A DNA stretch of 64,000 nt, taken from positions 124,001 to 188,000 of the forward strand of contig NZ_BMMX01000008.1 of NCBI RefSeq assembly GCF_014646155.1, written 5' to 3'. Below, piece after piece: positions 50,053 to 60,086 of this stretch. The number at the start of each line of letters is the position of its first letter. The first letter of the stretch is position 1. This stretch comes from Mangrovihabitans endophyticus (lineage in GTDB: Bacteria > Actinomycetota > Actinomycetes > Mycobacteriales > Micromonosporaceae). Position numbers and translations under genes: made by a program. Under the pieces are notes generated by a model, which saw only the letters and a list, made by a program, of their open reading frames with translations, did not search any database and had not been told where the DNA came from.

Positions 50053-50472
50053 CCTGCACCGCGGGTCCGACAAGTTCCGGGCGCCGCGACCGGCGGAACG
50101 GGGCACCCGGGCAGCCACCATGACGAACCTTGACGACACGCACCTATCAGACGATGGGCGACAGCCCGGACGGCGACCGTGCATGGTCTGTCGGCCGGAC
50201 GGACCATGGTGCGGTTCCCTACCGTGCGGCAGATTGGACTCCGCCGTTTGGCGAGGTGGCCCGAGTGGTACTCATTGGCGTTCGCACCGCAATTAAGTAA
50301 TGCCTCGGGCGTGTTCAGGTAACCCGGAGGATTGGATTTCGAAGCACTTCACATTCATCTCGACGAGAATGCATCTCCGTCGAGGGAGCGGCTCCATTCG
50401 GCGCTGCTCGATTCCTCCCAACGCGACACCACCGATCCGTTCCGCAGGCAAGCATCACCGGCAGGAGGCTCC
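50053..50472. other. 420-bp intergenic region between lhr and the DUF4397 gene
   Basis: Holds the divergent promoters of lhr and the DUF4397 gene. An AT-richer patch (about 50276-50296, CGCACCGCAATTAAGTAATG) stands out. The words GGTGGCCCGAGTGGT resemble a tRNA D-arm but no acceptor stem or T-loop can be built. An in-frame extension of the DUF4397 reading frame to 50332 is possible but lacks a ribosome binding site. I see no other gene. Confidence 0.5.
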
Positions 50473-51420
50473 GTGTCCATCCACGTTCCACTGAACCTGT
50501 CTCAACGTGGCGAGGCCGGCAGATGCCGCCGCTGGTCGACGGTGCGCAACCGGCGGGCTCGCTGCCAGGTTGAAAAGGGTTCACTTTTGCCGCGCCTCGG
50601 CGCGGCGGCAGTGGCTCTCGCCGCGCTCGCGACCGTCACCCTCATCGCCTCGCCGGCCGAGGCCAAGGCGGGGGAGGGCTATGTGCGGCTTGCGCACCTC
50701 TCACCCGATACGCCGGAAGTCGACGTCTATCTCCAGGCCGAGTCGGGCGACGCGAAGGCGCAGAAGTTCCCCGGTGTCGGCTACGGCGTCATGTCGGACT
50801 ACATGCGTCTGGCCGTCGGCACCTACTCGGTGGCCATGCGGAAGGCGGGCGCGGCCGAGGGCTCCCCGCCGGTGCTCACCACCCAGGTCTCGGTCAAGGA
50901 CGGCAAGGCCTACACGGTGGCCGGCGTGGGCCGGTACGCGGACCTGGGCCTGCGGGTGCTGGACGACGACCTGCGCCTGCCGCAGGCAGGAGAGTCCAAG
51001 GTCCGGATCATCCAGGCTTCGGTACGCGCTCCGGTGCTGGACGTCGACGTGTCGAGCGGAGCGACCATCGCCGACGGGGTGCAGTTCGCGACCACCACCG
51101 ACTACCGGGACGTCAAGCCCGGCAAGTGGACCGTGAACGTGGCGCCCAGCGGCGGCGGCAAGACCAGCGAGCTGCCCTGCACACTCGGCGCGGGCAGCGT
51201 CTATTCGCTGCTGGTCCTGGACGCCAAGGGCGGCGGGCTGAAGCCCGAGCTGCACATCGACGCGAGCCGCCAGGGTGCCGTCCCGCAGGGCGGCGTGGCC
51301 ACCGGCGCCGGCGGATCGCAGCCCTCGTCACCTCTGCCCATGGCGCTGCTGCTGGCCGCCGTCGCGGCGGTGCTGGCGGGAGGCTACGTGGTGGCCGTCC
51401 GGCGGCCACGCACGGCGTGA
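50473..51420 (+). CDS. secreted/anchored DUF4397 protein
   Basis: 315 residues from GTG 50473, which has AGGAGG four bases upstream. A TTG at 50587 with AAAAGGG seven bases upstream would give a cleaner signal peptide (PRLGAAAVALAALATVTLIA then SPAEAKA), so the start is uncertain. The mature part holds a DUF4397 domain (about 75-290: YVRLAHLSPDTPEVDVYL, VKPGKWTVNV), a beta-rich extracellular fold. It ends with a Ser/Pro linker, one membrane helix and RRPRTA, a C-terminal anchor without an obvious LPxTG motif. A class F sortase gene follows after 18 bp, so a cell-surface role is likely. Confidence 0.8.
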   Translation: MSIHVPLNLSQRGEAGRCRRWSTVRNRRARCQVEKGSLLPRLGAAAVALAALATVTLIASPAEAKAGEGYVRLAHLSPDTPEVDVYLQAESGDAKAQKFPGVGYGVMSDYMRLAVGTYSVAMRKAGAAEGSPPVLTTQVSVKDGKAYTVAGVGRYADLGLRVLDDDLRLPQAGESKVRIIQASVRAPVLDVDVSSGATIADGVQFATTTDYRDVKPGKWTVNVAPSGGGKTSELPCTLGAGSVYSLLVLDAKGGGLKPELHIDASRQGAVPQGGVATGAGGSQPSSPLPMALLLAAVAAVLAGGYVVAVRRPRTA

Positions 51421-51438
51421 GGCGGTGACGGCGCCGTC

Positions 51439-52395
51439 ATGACGCCCGACGCGGCTCGCAGCGCCGGGGCGCGGCCACCGGCCGCCCCCGGTCGTACGGC
51501 GCCGCCTCGCAACGACGGACACGCGGCCGGCCCGATCGGATCGGGCCGGCCGCACAGCAACGTGGGTCCGGAAGCCTTCGCGCCGGATCCGGTGCCGCCG
51601 CCTCGGGTTCCCGCAGCGTCTCCGGTGCCGGCACCGTCGACGGCGGAGGCACCGGAGACGGCGGAGGCACCGTCGACGGCGGACGATGGCGTACCGGAGG
51701 GACCGGCCTCGTCCCGCCGTCCGTCCCGGCTGCGGCGTGCCCTGCTGCCGCTGGTGGTCGCCGCGGTGGCGGCCTTCGTCGCCGCGACCGCCTACCTGGC
51801 GATCAGCGAGCCCCATACGCAGTCCTCGGTGGGCCGGTGGACCGGCGGGCCGGAGGCCACGGCGTCCCCGCAGGCCGGCCCGTTCGGCCCGGCGCAAGAG
51901 CCAGGGGCGAACGACCGGTCGGCGGGCAACCCGTTCTCCGGCGCCGCCTCCGTTGCCGCCGGACCGCCGACCCGTCTGCGGATACCGGCGATCGGGGTGG
52001 ACACCCCGCTGGTGGCGTTGCGCCTCGGCGACGACGGCCAGCTCGTCCCGCCGACGGACTTCGGCTCGGCGGGGTGGTACGCCGGGGGGACCGCGCCGGG
52101 TGACCCGGGGCCGGCGATCATCGCGGGCCATGTCGACTCGCGACAGGGACCCGCGATCTTCTATCGATTGCGGGAACTGGCCGCCGGCGACCGGATCGAT
52201 GTGACGCGCGGGGGAGAATCCGTCCGCTTCCGGGTGATTTCCACGGCCTGGTACCCGAAGAAGAAATTCCCCACCGAAAAGGTTTATGGTCCGACTCCCG
52301 ACCGGCAACTCCGACTGATCACGTGTGGTGGGGTTTTCGATCGTCACCTACGGTCGTATGAGGACAATCTCGTGGTCTACGCGGTGGCCGGGTGA
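51439..52395 (+). CDS. class F sortase
   Basis: 318 residues. A Pro/Ala-rich cytoplasmic tail (1-90), one membrane helix (about 98-118, LPLVVAAVAAFVAATAYLA), then the sortase beta-barrel (about 165-318). Catalytic His is in IIAGHVDSRQG, Cys in LRLITCGGVF and Arg in HLRSYEDNLVVYA. LITCGG is characteristic of actinobacterial class F. Sortases attach or polymerise surface proteins, but no substrate with a clear sorting signal is in the window. The tail includes a triple 18-bp repeat. Confidence 0.88.
   Translation: MTPDAARSAGARPPAAPGRTAPPRNDGHAAGPIGSGRPHSNVGPEAFAPDPVPPPRVPAASPVPAPSTAEAPETAEAPSTADDGVPEGPASSRRPSRLRRALLPLVVAAVAAFVAATAYLAISEPHTQSSVGRWTGGPEATASPQAGPFGPAQEPGANDRSAGNPFSGAASVAAGPPTRLRIPAIGVDTPLVALRLGDDGQLVPPTDFGSAGWYAGGTAPGDPGPAIIAGHVDSRQGPAIFYRLRELAAGDRIDVTRGGESVRFRVISTAWYPKKKFPTEKVYGPTPDRQLRLITCGGVFDRHLRSYEDNLVVYAVAG
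51631..51684 (+). repeat. 3 x 18-bp tandem repeat in sortase tail
   Basis: Three 18-bp units (51631-51648, 51649-51666, 51667-51684). The first and third read GCACCGTCGACGGCGGAG with one end change, the middle has GGAGA for GTCGA. They encode APSTAE-APETAE-APSTAD. The frame is preserved. Confidence 0.85.
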
Positions 52396-52460
52396 TCATC
52401 CTTTCCGCGCACCGCGCCGAATGACTATCCTCGGTTTCAGGTCGATGCGAGTGAGGGCTG

Positions 52461-55348
<2,888 letters not shown>

Positions 55349-55351
55349 TGA

Positions 55352-55389
55352 CCCGGACGGTACGGCGTCGCCGCGTCGTACCGTCCGGG
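55352..55389 (+). terminator. bidirectional-type terminator after M28 remnant
   Basis: CCCGGACGGTACG (55352-55364) and CGTACCGTCCGGG (55377-55389) form a perfect 13-bp stem with a 12-nt loop, then GGTTTC. It ends any transcript from the kinase/M28 side. Confidence 0.75.
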
Positions 55390-55432
55390 GGTTTCACAGC
55401 GAGCCCCCAGCGACGATTGGTACCGTTTACCG

Positions 55433-55537
55433 ATGAGCGGCAGTAGTCAGCCGGGCTCGGCCCGGCTCCACGTCCGCATCGGGTCACGGGTCTTCCCGGC
55501 CGTGCCGCCGGCATCCCGTTCTCTCCGGTCATGCTGA
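55433..55537 (+). CDS. putative leaderless 34-codon upstream ORF
   Basis: TACCGT (55421-55426) ends six bases before ATG 55433, the leaderless pattern. The ORF encodes 34 residues beginning MSGSSQPGSARLHVRIG and its TGA (55535-55537) overlaps the ATG of the CNNM gene (ATGCTGA). The CNNM gene has no Shine-Dalgarno, so its translation may depend on ribosomes finishing this peptide. The peptide resembles no family I know; its role is probably regulatory. Confidence 0.45.
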   Translation: MSGSSQPGSARLHVRIGSRVFPAVPPASRSLRSC

Positions 55538-56886
55538 TCCTCGTCGGCCTCGCGCTGGTGATCGTCGTCACCGCGTGCACCGGATACTTCGTCGTCGTCG
55601 AGTTCGGCTATGTCGCGGTCGACCGGGGCCGGCTGCGCCGAGAGGCCGAAGCGGGCGACAAGGCCGCCGCGCGAGCGCTCGCCGTGACCGAGCAACTCTC
55701 CTTCGTGCTGTCCGGGGCCCAGCTCGGCATCACGGTCACCGCGCTGGTCGTCGGCTACCTGGCCGAGCCGTACCTCGGAGCCGGGCTGGCCGACCTGTTC
55801 GGCTACGCCGGCACGCCCGCCGCGATCGGCACGCCGGTCTCCGTCTTCCTGGCATTGCTCATCGCGACAGTGGTGCAGATGGTGCTGGGCGAGCTGGCCC
55901 CGAAGAACCTGGCCATCGCGCGGCCGGAGGCGATGGCCAAGACGCTCAGCCGGGCCACACTCACCTATCTGACCGTGTTCGGCCCGCTCATCCGTCTCTT
56001 CGACCGGGCGGCCGCGGGCCTGTTGCGGCGCATCGGCGTGCAGCCGATCGAAGAACTGCCCGAGGGCGCCACCGAGGAGGACCTGGAACAGATCATCGCG
56101 GAGTCGCGCGCCGAGGGCAGCCTCGATCCGGAGTTGTCCGAGCAACTCGACCGCGGACTCGACTTCCGCCGCCGAACCGCCGCCGAGGTCATGGTGCCGA
56201 GGGTGAACGTGCGTACCGTCGCGGCGGAGGACTCGGCCGCGGACATCGTGCGGCTGCTGGACACCGGCCATGCTCGCTTCCCGGTACGCGACGGCCACGG
56301 CGTCGACGAGATCGTGGCGGTCGTGGGCATCGCCGACGTGCTGCTCGTCCCGGCCGCGGAACGCGCCACGACGCGGGCGGCCGACCTCGGCGTCGCGCCG
56401 CTGTTCGTACCGTCGTCGCTGCGCCTGCCGCGTGTGCTGGAACGGATGCGCGCCGATCATCGCCAGTTGGCGTGCGTTGCCGACGAGTACGGCGGGTTCG
56501 CCGGCATCATCACCCTGGAGGACATCGCGGAGGAACTGGTCGGCGAGATCCGCGACGAGGACGATCCGCCCGAACCGGCGCCGGCCCGTCAGGCGGACGG
56601 CACCTGGGTGATCCCGGCGCACCTGCGGGTGGACGAGGTGGCCGGCGCGACCGGGGTGGCGTTGCCCGAGGCCGACGACTACGACACCGTGTCCGGCCTG
56701 ATCATGTCCCGGCTGGGGCGGGTACCGCAGGTCGGCGACGAGGTGCGGATCGAGCCCGGAACGCCGGCCGGGCCGGCCTCGGGAGACACCGCGGAGGTCC
56801 TGCTCACCGTGTTGACCGTGGACCGGCACGTGGCCAGATCGGTGCGTGTCACGCCGTACGGCGCCGCGGTGGAGGTGGCTCCGTGA
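55531..56886 (+). CDS. CNNM/CorC family transporter-like protein (DUF21-CBS)
   Basis: 451 residues from ATG 55531. N-terminal DUF21/CNNM membrane domain (about 1-195, with SFVLSGAQLGITVTALVVGYLAEP and LGELAPKNLAIARPE), then a CBS pair (about 220-345: VMVPRVNVRTVAAED, FPVRDGHG and VADEYGGFAGIITLEDIAEELVGEI). A CorC/HlyC C-terminal domain follows (about 360-440). The family includes Mg2+ efflux-type and haemolysin-like proteins; the ion is not evident. GTGA overlap with a second, shorter paralogue. Confidence 0.9.
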   Translation: MLILVGLALVIVVTACTGYFVVVEFGYVAVDRGRLRREAEAGDKAAARALAVTEQLSFVLSGAQLGITVTALVVGYLAEPYLGAGLADLFGYAGTPAAIGTPVSVFLALLIATVVQMVLGELAPKNLAIARPEAMAKTLSRATLTYLTVFGPLIRLFDRAAAGLLRRIGVQPIEELPEGATEEDLEQIIAESRAEGSLDPELSEQLDRGLDFRRRTAAEVMVPRVNVRTVAAEDSAADIVRLLDTGHARFPVRDGHGVDEIVAVVGIADVLLVPAAERATTRAADLGVAPLFVPSSLRLPRVLERMRADHRQLACVADEYGGFAGIITLEDIAEELVGEIRDEDDPPEPAPARQADGTWVIPAHLRVDEVAGATGVALPEADDYDTVSGLIMSRLGRVPQVGDEVRIEPGTPAGPASGDTAEVLLTVLTVDRHVARSVRVTPYGAAVEVAP

Positions 56887-57935
56887 GCGAGTTCTGGGCC
56901 TTCGGGCTGTCGGTCGTGCTGCTGGCCGGCAACGCCTTCTTCGTGGCGGCCGAGTTCGCGCTGGTGGCCAGCAAGCGGTACCGCTTGGAGCACGCCGCGG
57001 CCGGGGGCAGCCGGGCCGCCCGCGCCGCGCTGGAGGGTACCCGCGAGCTTTCGCTCATGCTGGCCGGGGCGCAGCTCGGCATCACCCTGTGCTCGCTGGG
57101 CCTGGGTGCGCTCGCCGAGCCCGCGCTGGCGCACTTGATCGATCCGGCGCTGCACGCGGTCGGGTTGCCCGAGTTGCCGAGCGAGGTGATCGCGTTCGTG
57201 GCGGCGCTGATCGTGGTCACGTTCCTGCACCTGGTGGTGGGGGAGATGATGCCGAAGTCCTGGGCGATCACCGACCCGGAACGGTCGGCCCGCCTGCTCG
57301 CGTTGCCGTTCCGGTCGTTCGCACGCCTGGTCCGGCCGGGCCTGAACGCGCTCAACCGGCTGACCAACGCCGTGCTGTCGCCCTTCGGCGTGCACCCGCA
57401 GGACCAACTGGCGCAGGCGCACGGCCCGGCCGAGATGAACATTCTGTTCGAGCGGTCCCGGGCCGAGGGACTCATCGGCGCCGAGCAGACCGAGCTGCTG
57501 ACCAGCATGCTCCGGCTGCAGGACACCCGCGTCGGCGACCTGCTCATTCCGCACGACCAGTTGGTCACGGTACGCCCGTCGGACCGTGCCGCGGACATCG
57601 AACGCGCCTCGGTGCGCAGCGGCCGTTCCCGCCTTGCGGTCACCGACGACGGCGATGTCGTCGGCGTGGTGCACGTCCGGGAGGCGGTGCGCACCACGAC
57701 GGCTGGACGGGACGCCACCGCGGCCGACCTGATGGACCGCCCGTTCGTGCTGGACGCCCGGGTGACCGTGACGCACGCGGTCGCCCAGATGCGGGCCGGC
57801 CGGGCGCAGCTCGCCATGGTGACCCGGGCGGGCCGGCGCGCCGGGTTCGTCGCCCTGGAAGACTTGCTGGAGCAGGTGATCGGCGAGTTCGACGACGAGA
57901 CCGATCCGACCCCGGTGGGGCGCCGCGCACGCTGA
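56883..57935 (+). CDS. CNNM family protein, shorter paralogue (DUF21-CBS)
   Basis: 350 residues from GTG 56883 (GTGA overlap). DUF21 membrane domain (about 1-190: LLAGNAFFVAAEFALVASKRYRLE, LSLMLAGAQLGITLCSLGLGALAEP, GEMMPKSWAITDPE) and a CBS pair (about 210-340), but no CorC/HlyC C-terminal domain. Pairing of a long and a short paralogue is common in actinobacteria and suggests a heteromeric complex (inference). Confidence 0.9.
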   Translation: MSEFWAFGLSVVLLAGNAFFVAAEFALVASKRYRLEHAAAGGSRAARAALEGTRELSLMLAGAQLGITLCSLGLGALAEPALAHLIDPALHAVGLPELPSEVIAFVAALIVVTFLHLVVGEMMPKSWAITDPERSARLLALPFRSFARLVRPGLNALNRLTNAVLSPFGVHPQDQLAQAHGPAEMNILFERSRAEGLIGAEQTELLTSMLRLQDTRVGDLLIPHDQLVTVRPSDRAADIERASVRSGRSRLAVTDDGDVVGVVHVREAVRTTTAGRDATAADLMDRPFVLDARVTVTHAVAQMRAGRAQLAMVTRAGRRAGFVALEDLLEQVIGEFDDETDPTPVGRRAR

Positions 57936-57970
57936 GCCCGGGCTGCTCTCGCCGCGGCCGTGCCCACCAT

Positions 57971-57997
57971 GCCTGCCGTGCCTGCCGTGCCTGCCGT
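57971..57997. repeat. 3 x 9-bp GCCTGCCGT tandem repeat
   Basis: Three perfect copies of GCCTGCCGT shortly after the CNNM operon, within a 273-bp gene-free gap (57936-58208). The rest of the gap is AT-richer than its surroundings, especially 58090-58190, and leads to the DoxX gene. Confidence 0.85.
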
Positions 57998-58159
57998 GGT
58001 GCGGTCGTGCTCGCGCCCCGGGAAGACTGTGTGATTCCCCACTTCATCTCGGTCATGCTGATTGAGCTGGATCTTTACCGAGATGACTGACCTTTCGGTG
58101 CGTCCTGGGCAAACCCTATGATGTTGACCGATTGATTGTTGCACCTTCAACCACTTAAG

Positions 58160-58201
58160 CTCCTCACGCATTGAAATGTATCTATTTATAGCGTGAGGGA
58201 G
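58160..58201 (+). promoter_or_regulatory. hairpin sequestering the doxX-like gene ribosome binding site
   Basis: CTCCTCACGC (58160-58169) pairs with GCGTGAGG-G-AG (58191-58201, one bulge) across a 21-nt AT-rich loop containing TATCTATTTATA. The right arm is the Shine-Dalgarno (GAGGGAG), seven bases before the ATG, so folding would hide it. This could be a thermosensitive or ligand-controlled switch. If transcription starts within the loop instead, the repeat would be an operator. Confidence 0.5.
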
Positions 58202-58208
58202 TAACACC

Positions 58209-58661
58209 ATGGACCTCCACCGGTTCTCCGGACCGATGCTGTCCGCCTTCCGGATCGTCGTCGGACTGCTCTTCCTGACACACGGATCGGGCACGGTCTT
58301 CGGCCTCTTCGGGGGTGCGCAGGGCAGCGGCGCGGCCCTGCCGACCGGCCAGTGGCCCGGATGGTGGGCAGGTCTGATCCAGGTCGTCTGCGGCCTGCTG
58401 GTGATGGTCGGCCTGGTCACCCGCCCGGCGGCCCTCCTCGCCTCGGGCAGCATGGCTTACGCGTATTTCACGGTCCACCAGTCCAAGGGCGTGCTCCCGA
58501 CGCAGAACGGCGGAGAGCCCGCGGCCCTGTACGCCTGGGCGTTCCTCGCCATCGCCGTGCTCGGCGCCGGACCCTGGGCGCTGGACGCGCTCATGACCCG
58601 CCGACGTCGCACGGTGGACGAGGTCGACGACGACGTCGACGAGCAGCCGGTGCCGGCGTAG
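58209..58661 (+). CDS. DoxX family membrane protein
   Basis: 150 residues with four predicted membrane helices. N-terminal SAFRIVVGLLFLTHGSGTVFGLFGG and GLIQVVCGLLVMVGLVTRPAALLAS are typical of DoxX; AYFTVHQSKGVLPTQNGGEPAALYAW is the conserved loop. The C-terminus is acidic. DoxX homologues take part in oxidative-stress complexes with SodA and SseA in mycobacteria, but neither is adjacent here. Its ribosome binding site is inside a hairpin. Confidence 0.88.
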   Translation: MDLHRFSGPMLSAFRIVVGLLFLTHGSGTVFGLFGGAQGSGAALPTGQWPGWWAGLIQVVCGLLVMVGLVTRPAALLASGSMAYAYFTVHQSKGVLPTQNGGEPAALYAWAFLAIAVLGAGPWALDALMTRRRRTVDEVDDDVDEQPVPA

Positions 58662-58688
58662 TAGTAGCGCCGATGCGCGCGTGGCGAT

Positions 58689-60032
58689 TCATCGCGCCGG
58701 GGCCGTCGTCCCGGTGCGATGGGCCGTCCCGTCGACGTGGCCCGTCCCGGTGCGATGGGCCGTCTCGTCGACGTGGCCCGTCCCGTCGTTGCGGGCCGCC
58801 GCCGCAAGTCGTGCCCGGAGCCGCGTCGAGGCGGCCGGCCACTCGTCGGCGGTCATGGCGAACAGCACCGAGTCGCGCCAGGTGCCGTCCGGGCGCAGCC
58901 GGTGCCGCCGGATCAGCCCGTCCCGGCTCGCTCCGAGCGCGGCGATGGCGCGTTGCGAGCGTTCGTTGCGCACGTCGGTGTACCAGAACACCCGTTGCGC
59001 GCCGAGCACCTCGAACGCTCGCTCCAGCAGCAACAGTTTGGCTTCGACGTTGACGCCGGTGCGCCACCACGGGCGGCCCAGGACGGTGTGGCCGATACCC
59101 AGGGCGCGGCCGCGCTCGTCGATGTCGTGATACATCGTCATGCCCAGGACCTGGCCGGTGCCCGGGTCGCACTGGGCCCATGCCACACGCTCACCCTCCC
59201 ACTGGGCGTGCAGTGCAGCGGTCACGTGGCCGGCCGTCTCGGTGTGCTCGGTCGGCCGTGGGCTGGTCAGGAAGCGCCACACCTCGTCGTCGGCCAGCGC
59301 CGCGTGCAAGCCGTCCACGTGCGACATCGCCAGCGGTTCCAGTCGCACGTACCGCCCGGTCAGCGTGGCCGCGGTGTGCCAGGGAGACTGCTCGTGGCGC
59401 AGATAGGCCGGCGGCGGACCGCTTGCGCCCGGTGCTGTCTCCGCGGGCCCGGCGACCCGGCGCAACTGCACCACCCCCGCCCAGTGCGGAAGCCCGAGGT
59501 CGGCCGGATCGTCGACCACCCCTGACGTGCGCGCGCGCACCGACACCTCCCGCAGGGGCAGGGACAGCACCGCGGTGGCGGCGAGTTCGCGCCGGTCGGG
59601 TGGCCGGCTGTCGGAGGCCCGTCCGGGGGCGGCCTTGTCCACCAGGGCGCTCAGCGCACGTCGCTTCTCCCCCTCGTCGGTCACCGCCCGCGCCGTGCCG
59701 AAGGCGACCACCGAGCGGTAGTTGGCGCTGTGGTGCATCTGGGAGCGGGCGAAGACGAGCCCCTCCACGAGGGTCACACACACGCACACCGGCAGGCCCG
59801 CACCGCGTGCCCGTAGCGCCGGGTGGCCGCCGGTCGATCCGTGCAGATAGAGGGTGTCCTCGATGCGCACGTGCAGCATCGGCAGCAGGCGGGGCTCACC
59901 CTCGGCGACGAACGCCACGGCACAGTCGTACGCCTCGTCGAGCACGGCATGCGCGCTCGATCGCGCATAGCCCATCCGGTCGAGAGGGCGGGTGGCCGTG
60001 GTCCGCGAGGTGGGCGGGTAGTCGTCGGTCAT
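58689..60032 (-). CDS. FMN-binding split-barrel (PNPOx-like) / GNAT fusion
   Basis: 447 residues from ATG 60032, with GGAGGG five bases upstream. The N-terminal 210 residues are a pyridoxamine-phosphate-oxidase-like split barrel (MGYARSSAHAVLDEAYDCAVAFV, HHSANYRSVVAFGTARAV). A GNAT acetyltransferase follows (about 240-420: RYVRLEPLAMSHVDGLHAALADDEVWRFL, YHDIDERGRALGIGHTVLGRPWWRTGVN, WYTDVRNERSQRAIAALGASRDG). The C-terminal tail is a low-complexity repeat. Divergent to a MocR regulator 51 bp away, which commonly controls such genes. Substrates of either domain are not known. Confidence 0.85.
   Translation of the reverse strand: MTDDYPPTSRTTATRPLDRMGYARSSAHAVLDEAYDCAVAFVAEGEPRLLPMLHVRIEDTLYLHGSTGGHPALRARGAGLPVCVCVTLVEGLVFARSQMHHSANYRSVVAFGTARAVTDEGEKRRALSALVDKAAPGRASDSRPPDRRELAATAVLSLPLREVSVRARTSGVVDDPADLGLPHWAGVVQLRRVAGPAETAPGASGPPPAYLRHEQSPWHTAATLTGRYVRLEPLAMSHVDGLHAALADDEVWRFLTSPRPTEHTETAGHVTAALHAQWEGERVAWAQCDPGTGQVLGMTMYHDIDERGRALGIGHTVLGRPWWRTGVNVEAKLLLLERAFEVLGAQRVFWYTDVRNERSQRAIAALGASRDGLIRRHRLRPDGTWRDSVLFAMTADEWPAASTRLRARLAAAARNDGTGHVDETAHRTGTGHVDGTAHRTGTTAPAR
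58711..58782 (-). repeat. 2 x 36-bp tandem repeat encoding the C-terminal tail
   Basis: Two 36-bp units (58711-58746 and 58747-58782) differ at one base. Each encodes 12 residues of the type GTGHVDGTAHRT in the tail of the PNPOx-GNAT protein, so the frame is kept. Probably a recent duplication. Confidence 0.9.
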
Positions 60033-60057
60033 GGAGGCCCTCCCTGCTTGCCGGCCC

Positions 60058-60086
60058 ATCTGTGCTAGTACATAATCAGATCTGTG
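60058..60086. promoter_or_regulatory. direct-repeat operator and -10 box at the MocR divergent promoter
   Basis: ATCTGTG occurs at 60058-60064 and 60080-60086, 22 bp (two helical turns) apart. Direct repeats of this kind are typical operators of MocR/PdxR regulators. The second copy overlaps the GTG start (60084). CATAAT (60071-60076) ends seven bases before that GTG, giving a probable leaderless transcript that the regulator could repress. Confidence 0.45.

Noticed and set aside
50053..50184. 44-residue N-terminal extension of Lhr
   Set aside because: It is an unconserved Arg/Ser stretch ahead of the normal Lhr start (ATG 50052).
50255..50345. tRNA-like sequence GGTGGCCCGAGTGGT
   Set aside because: No acceptor stem, anticodon arm or T-loop can be built around it.
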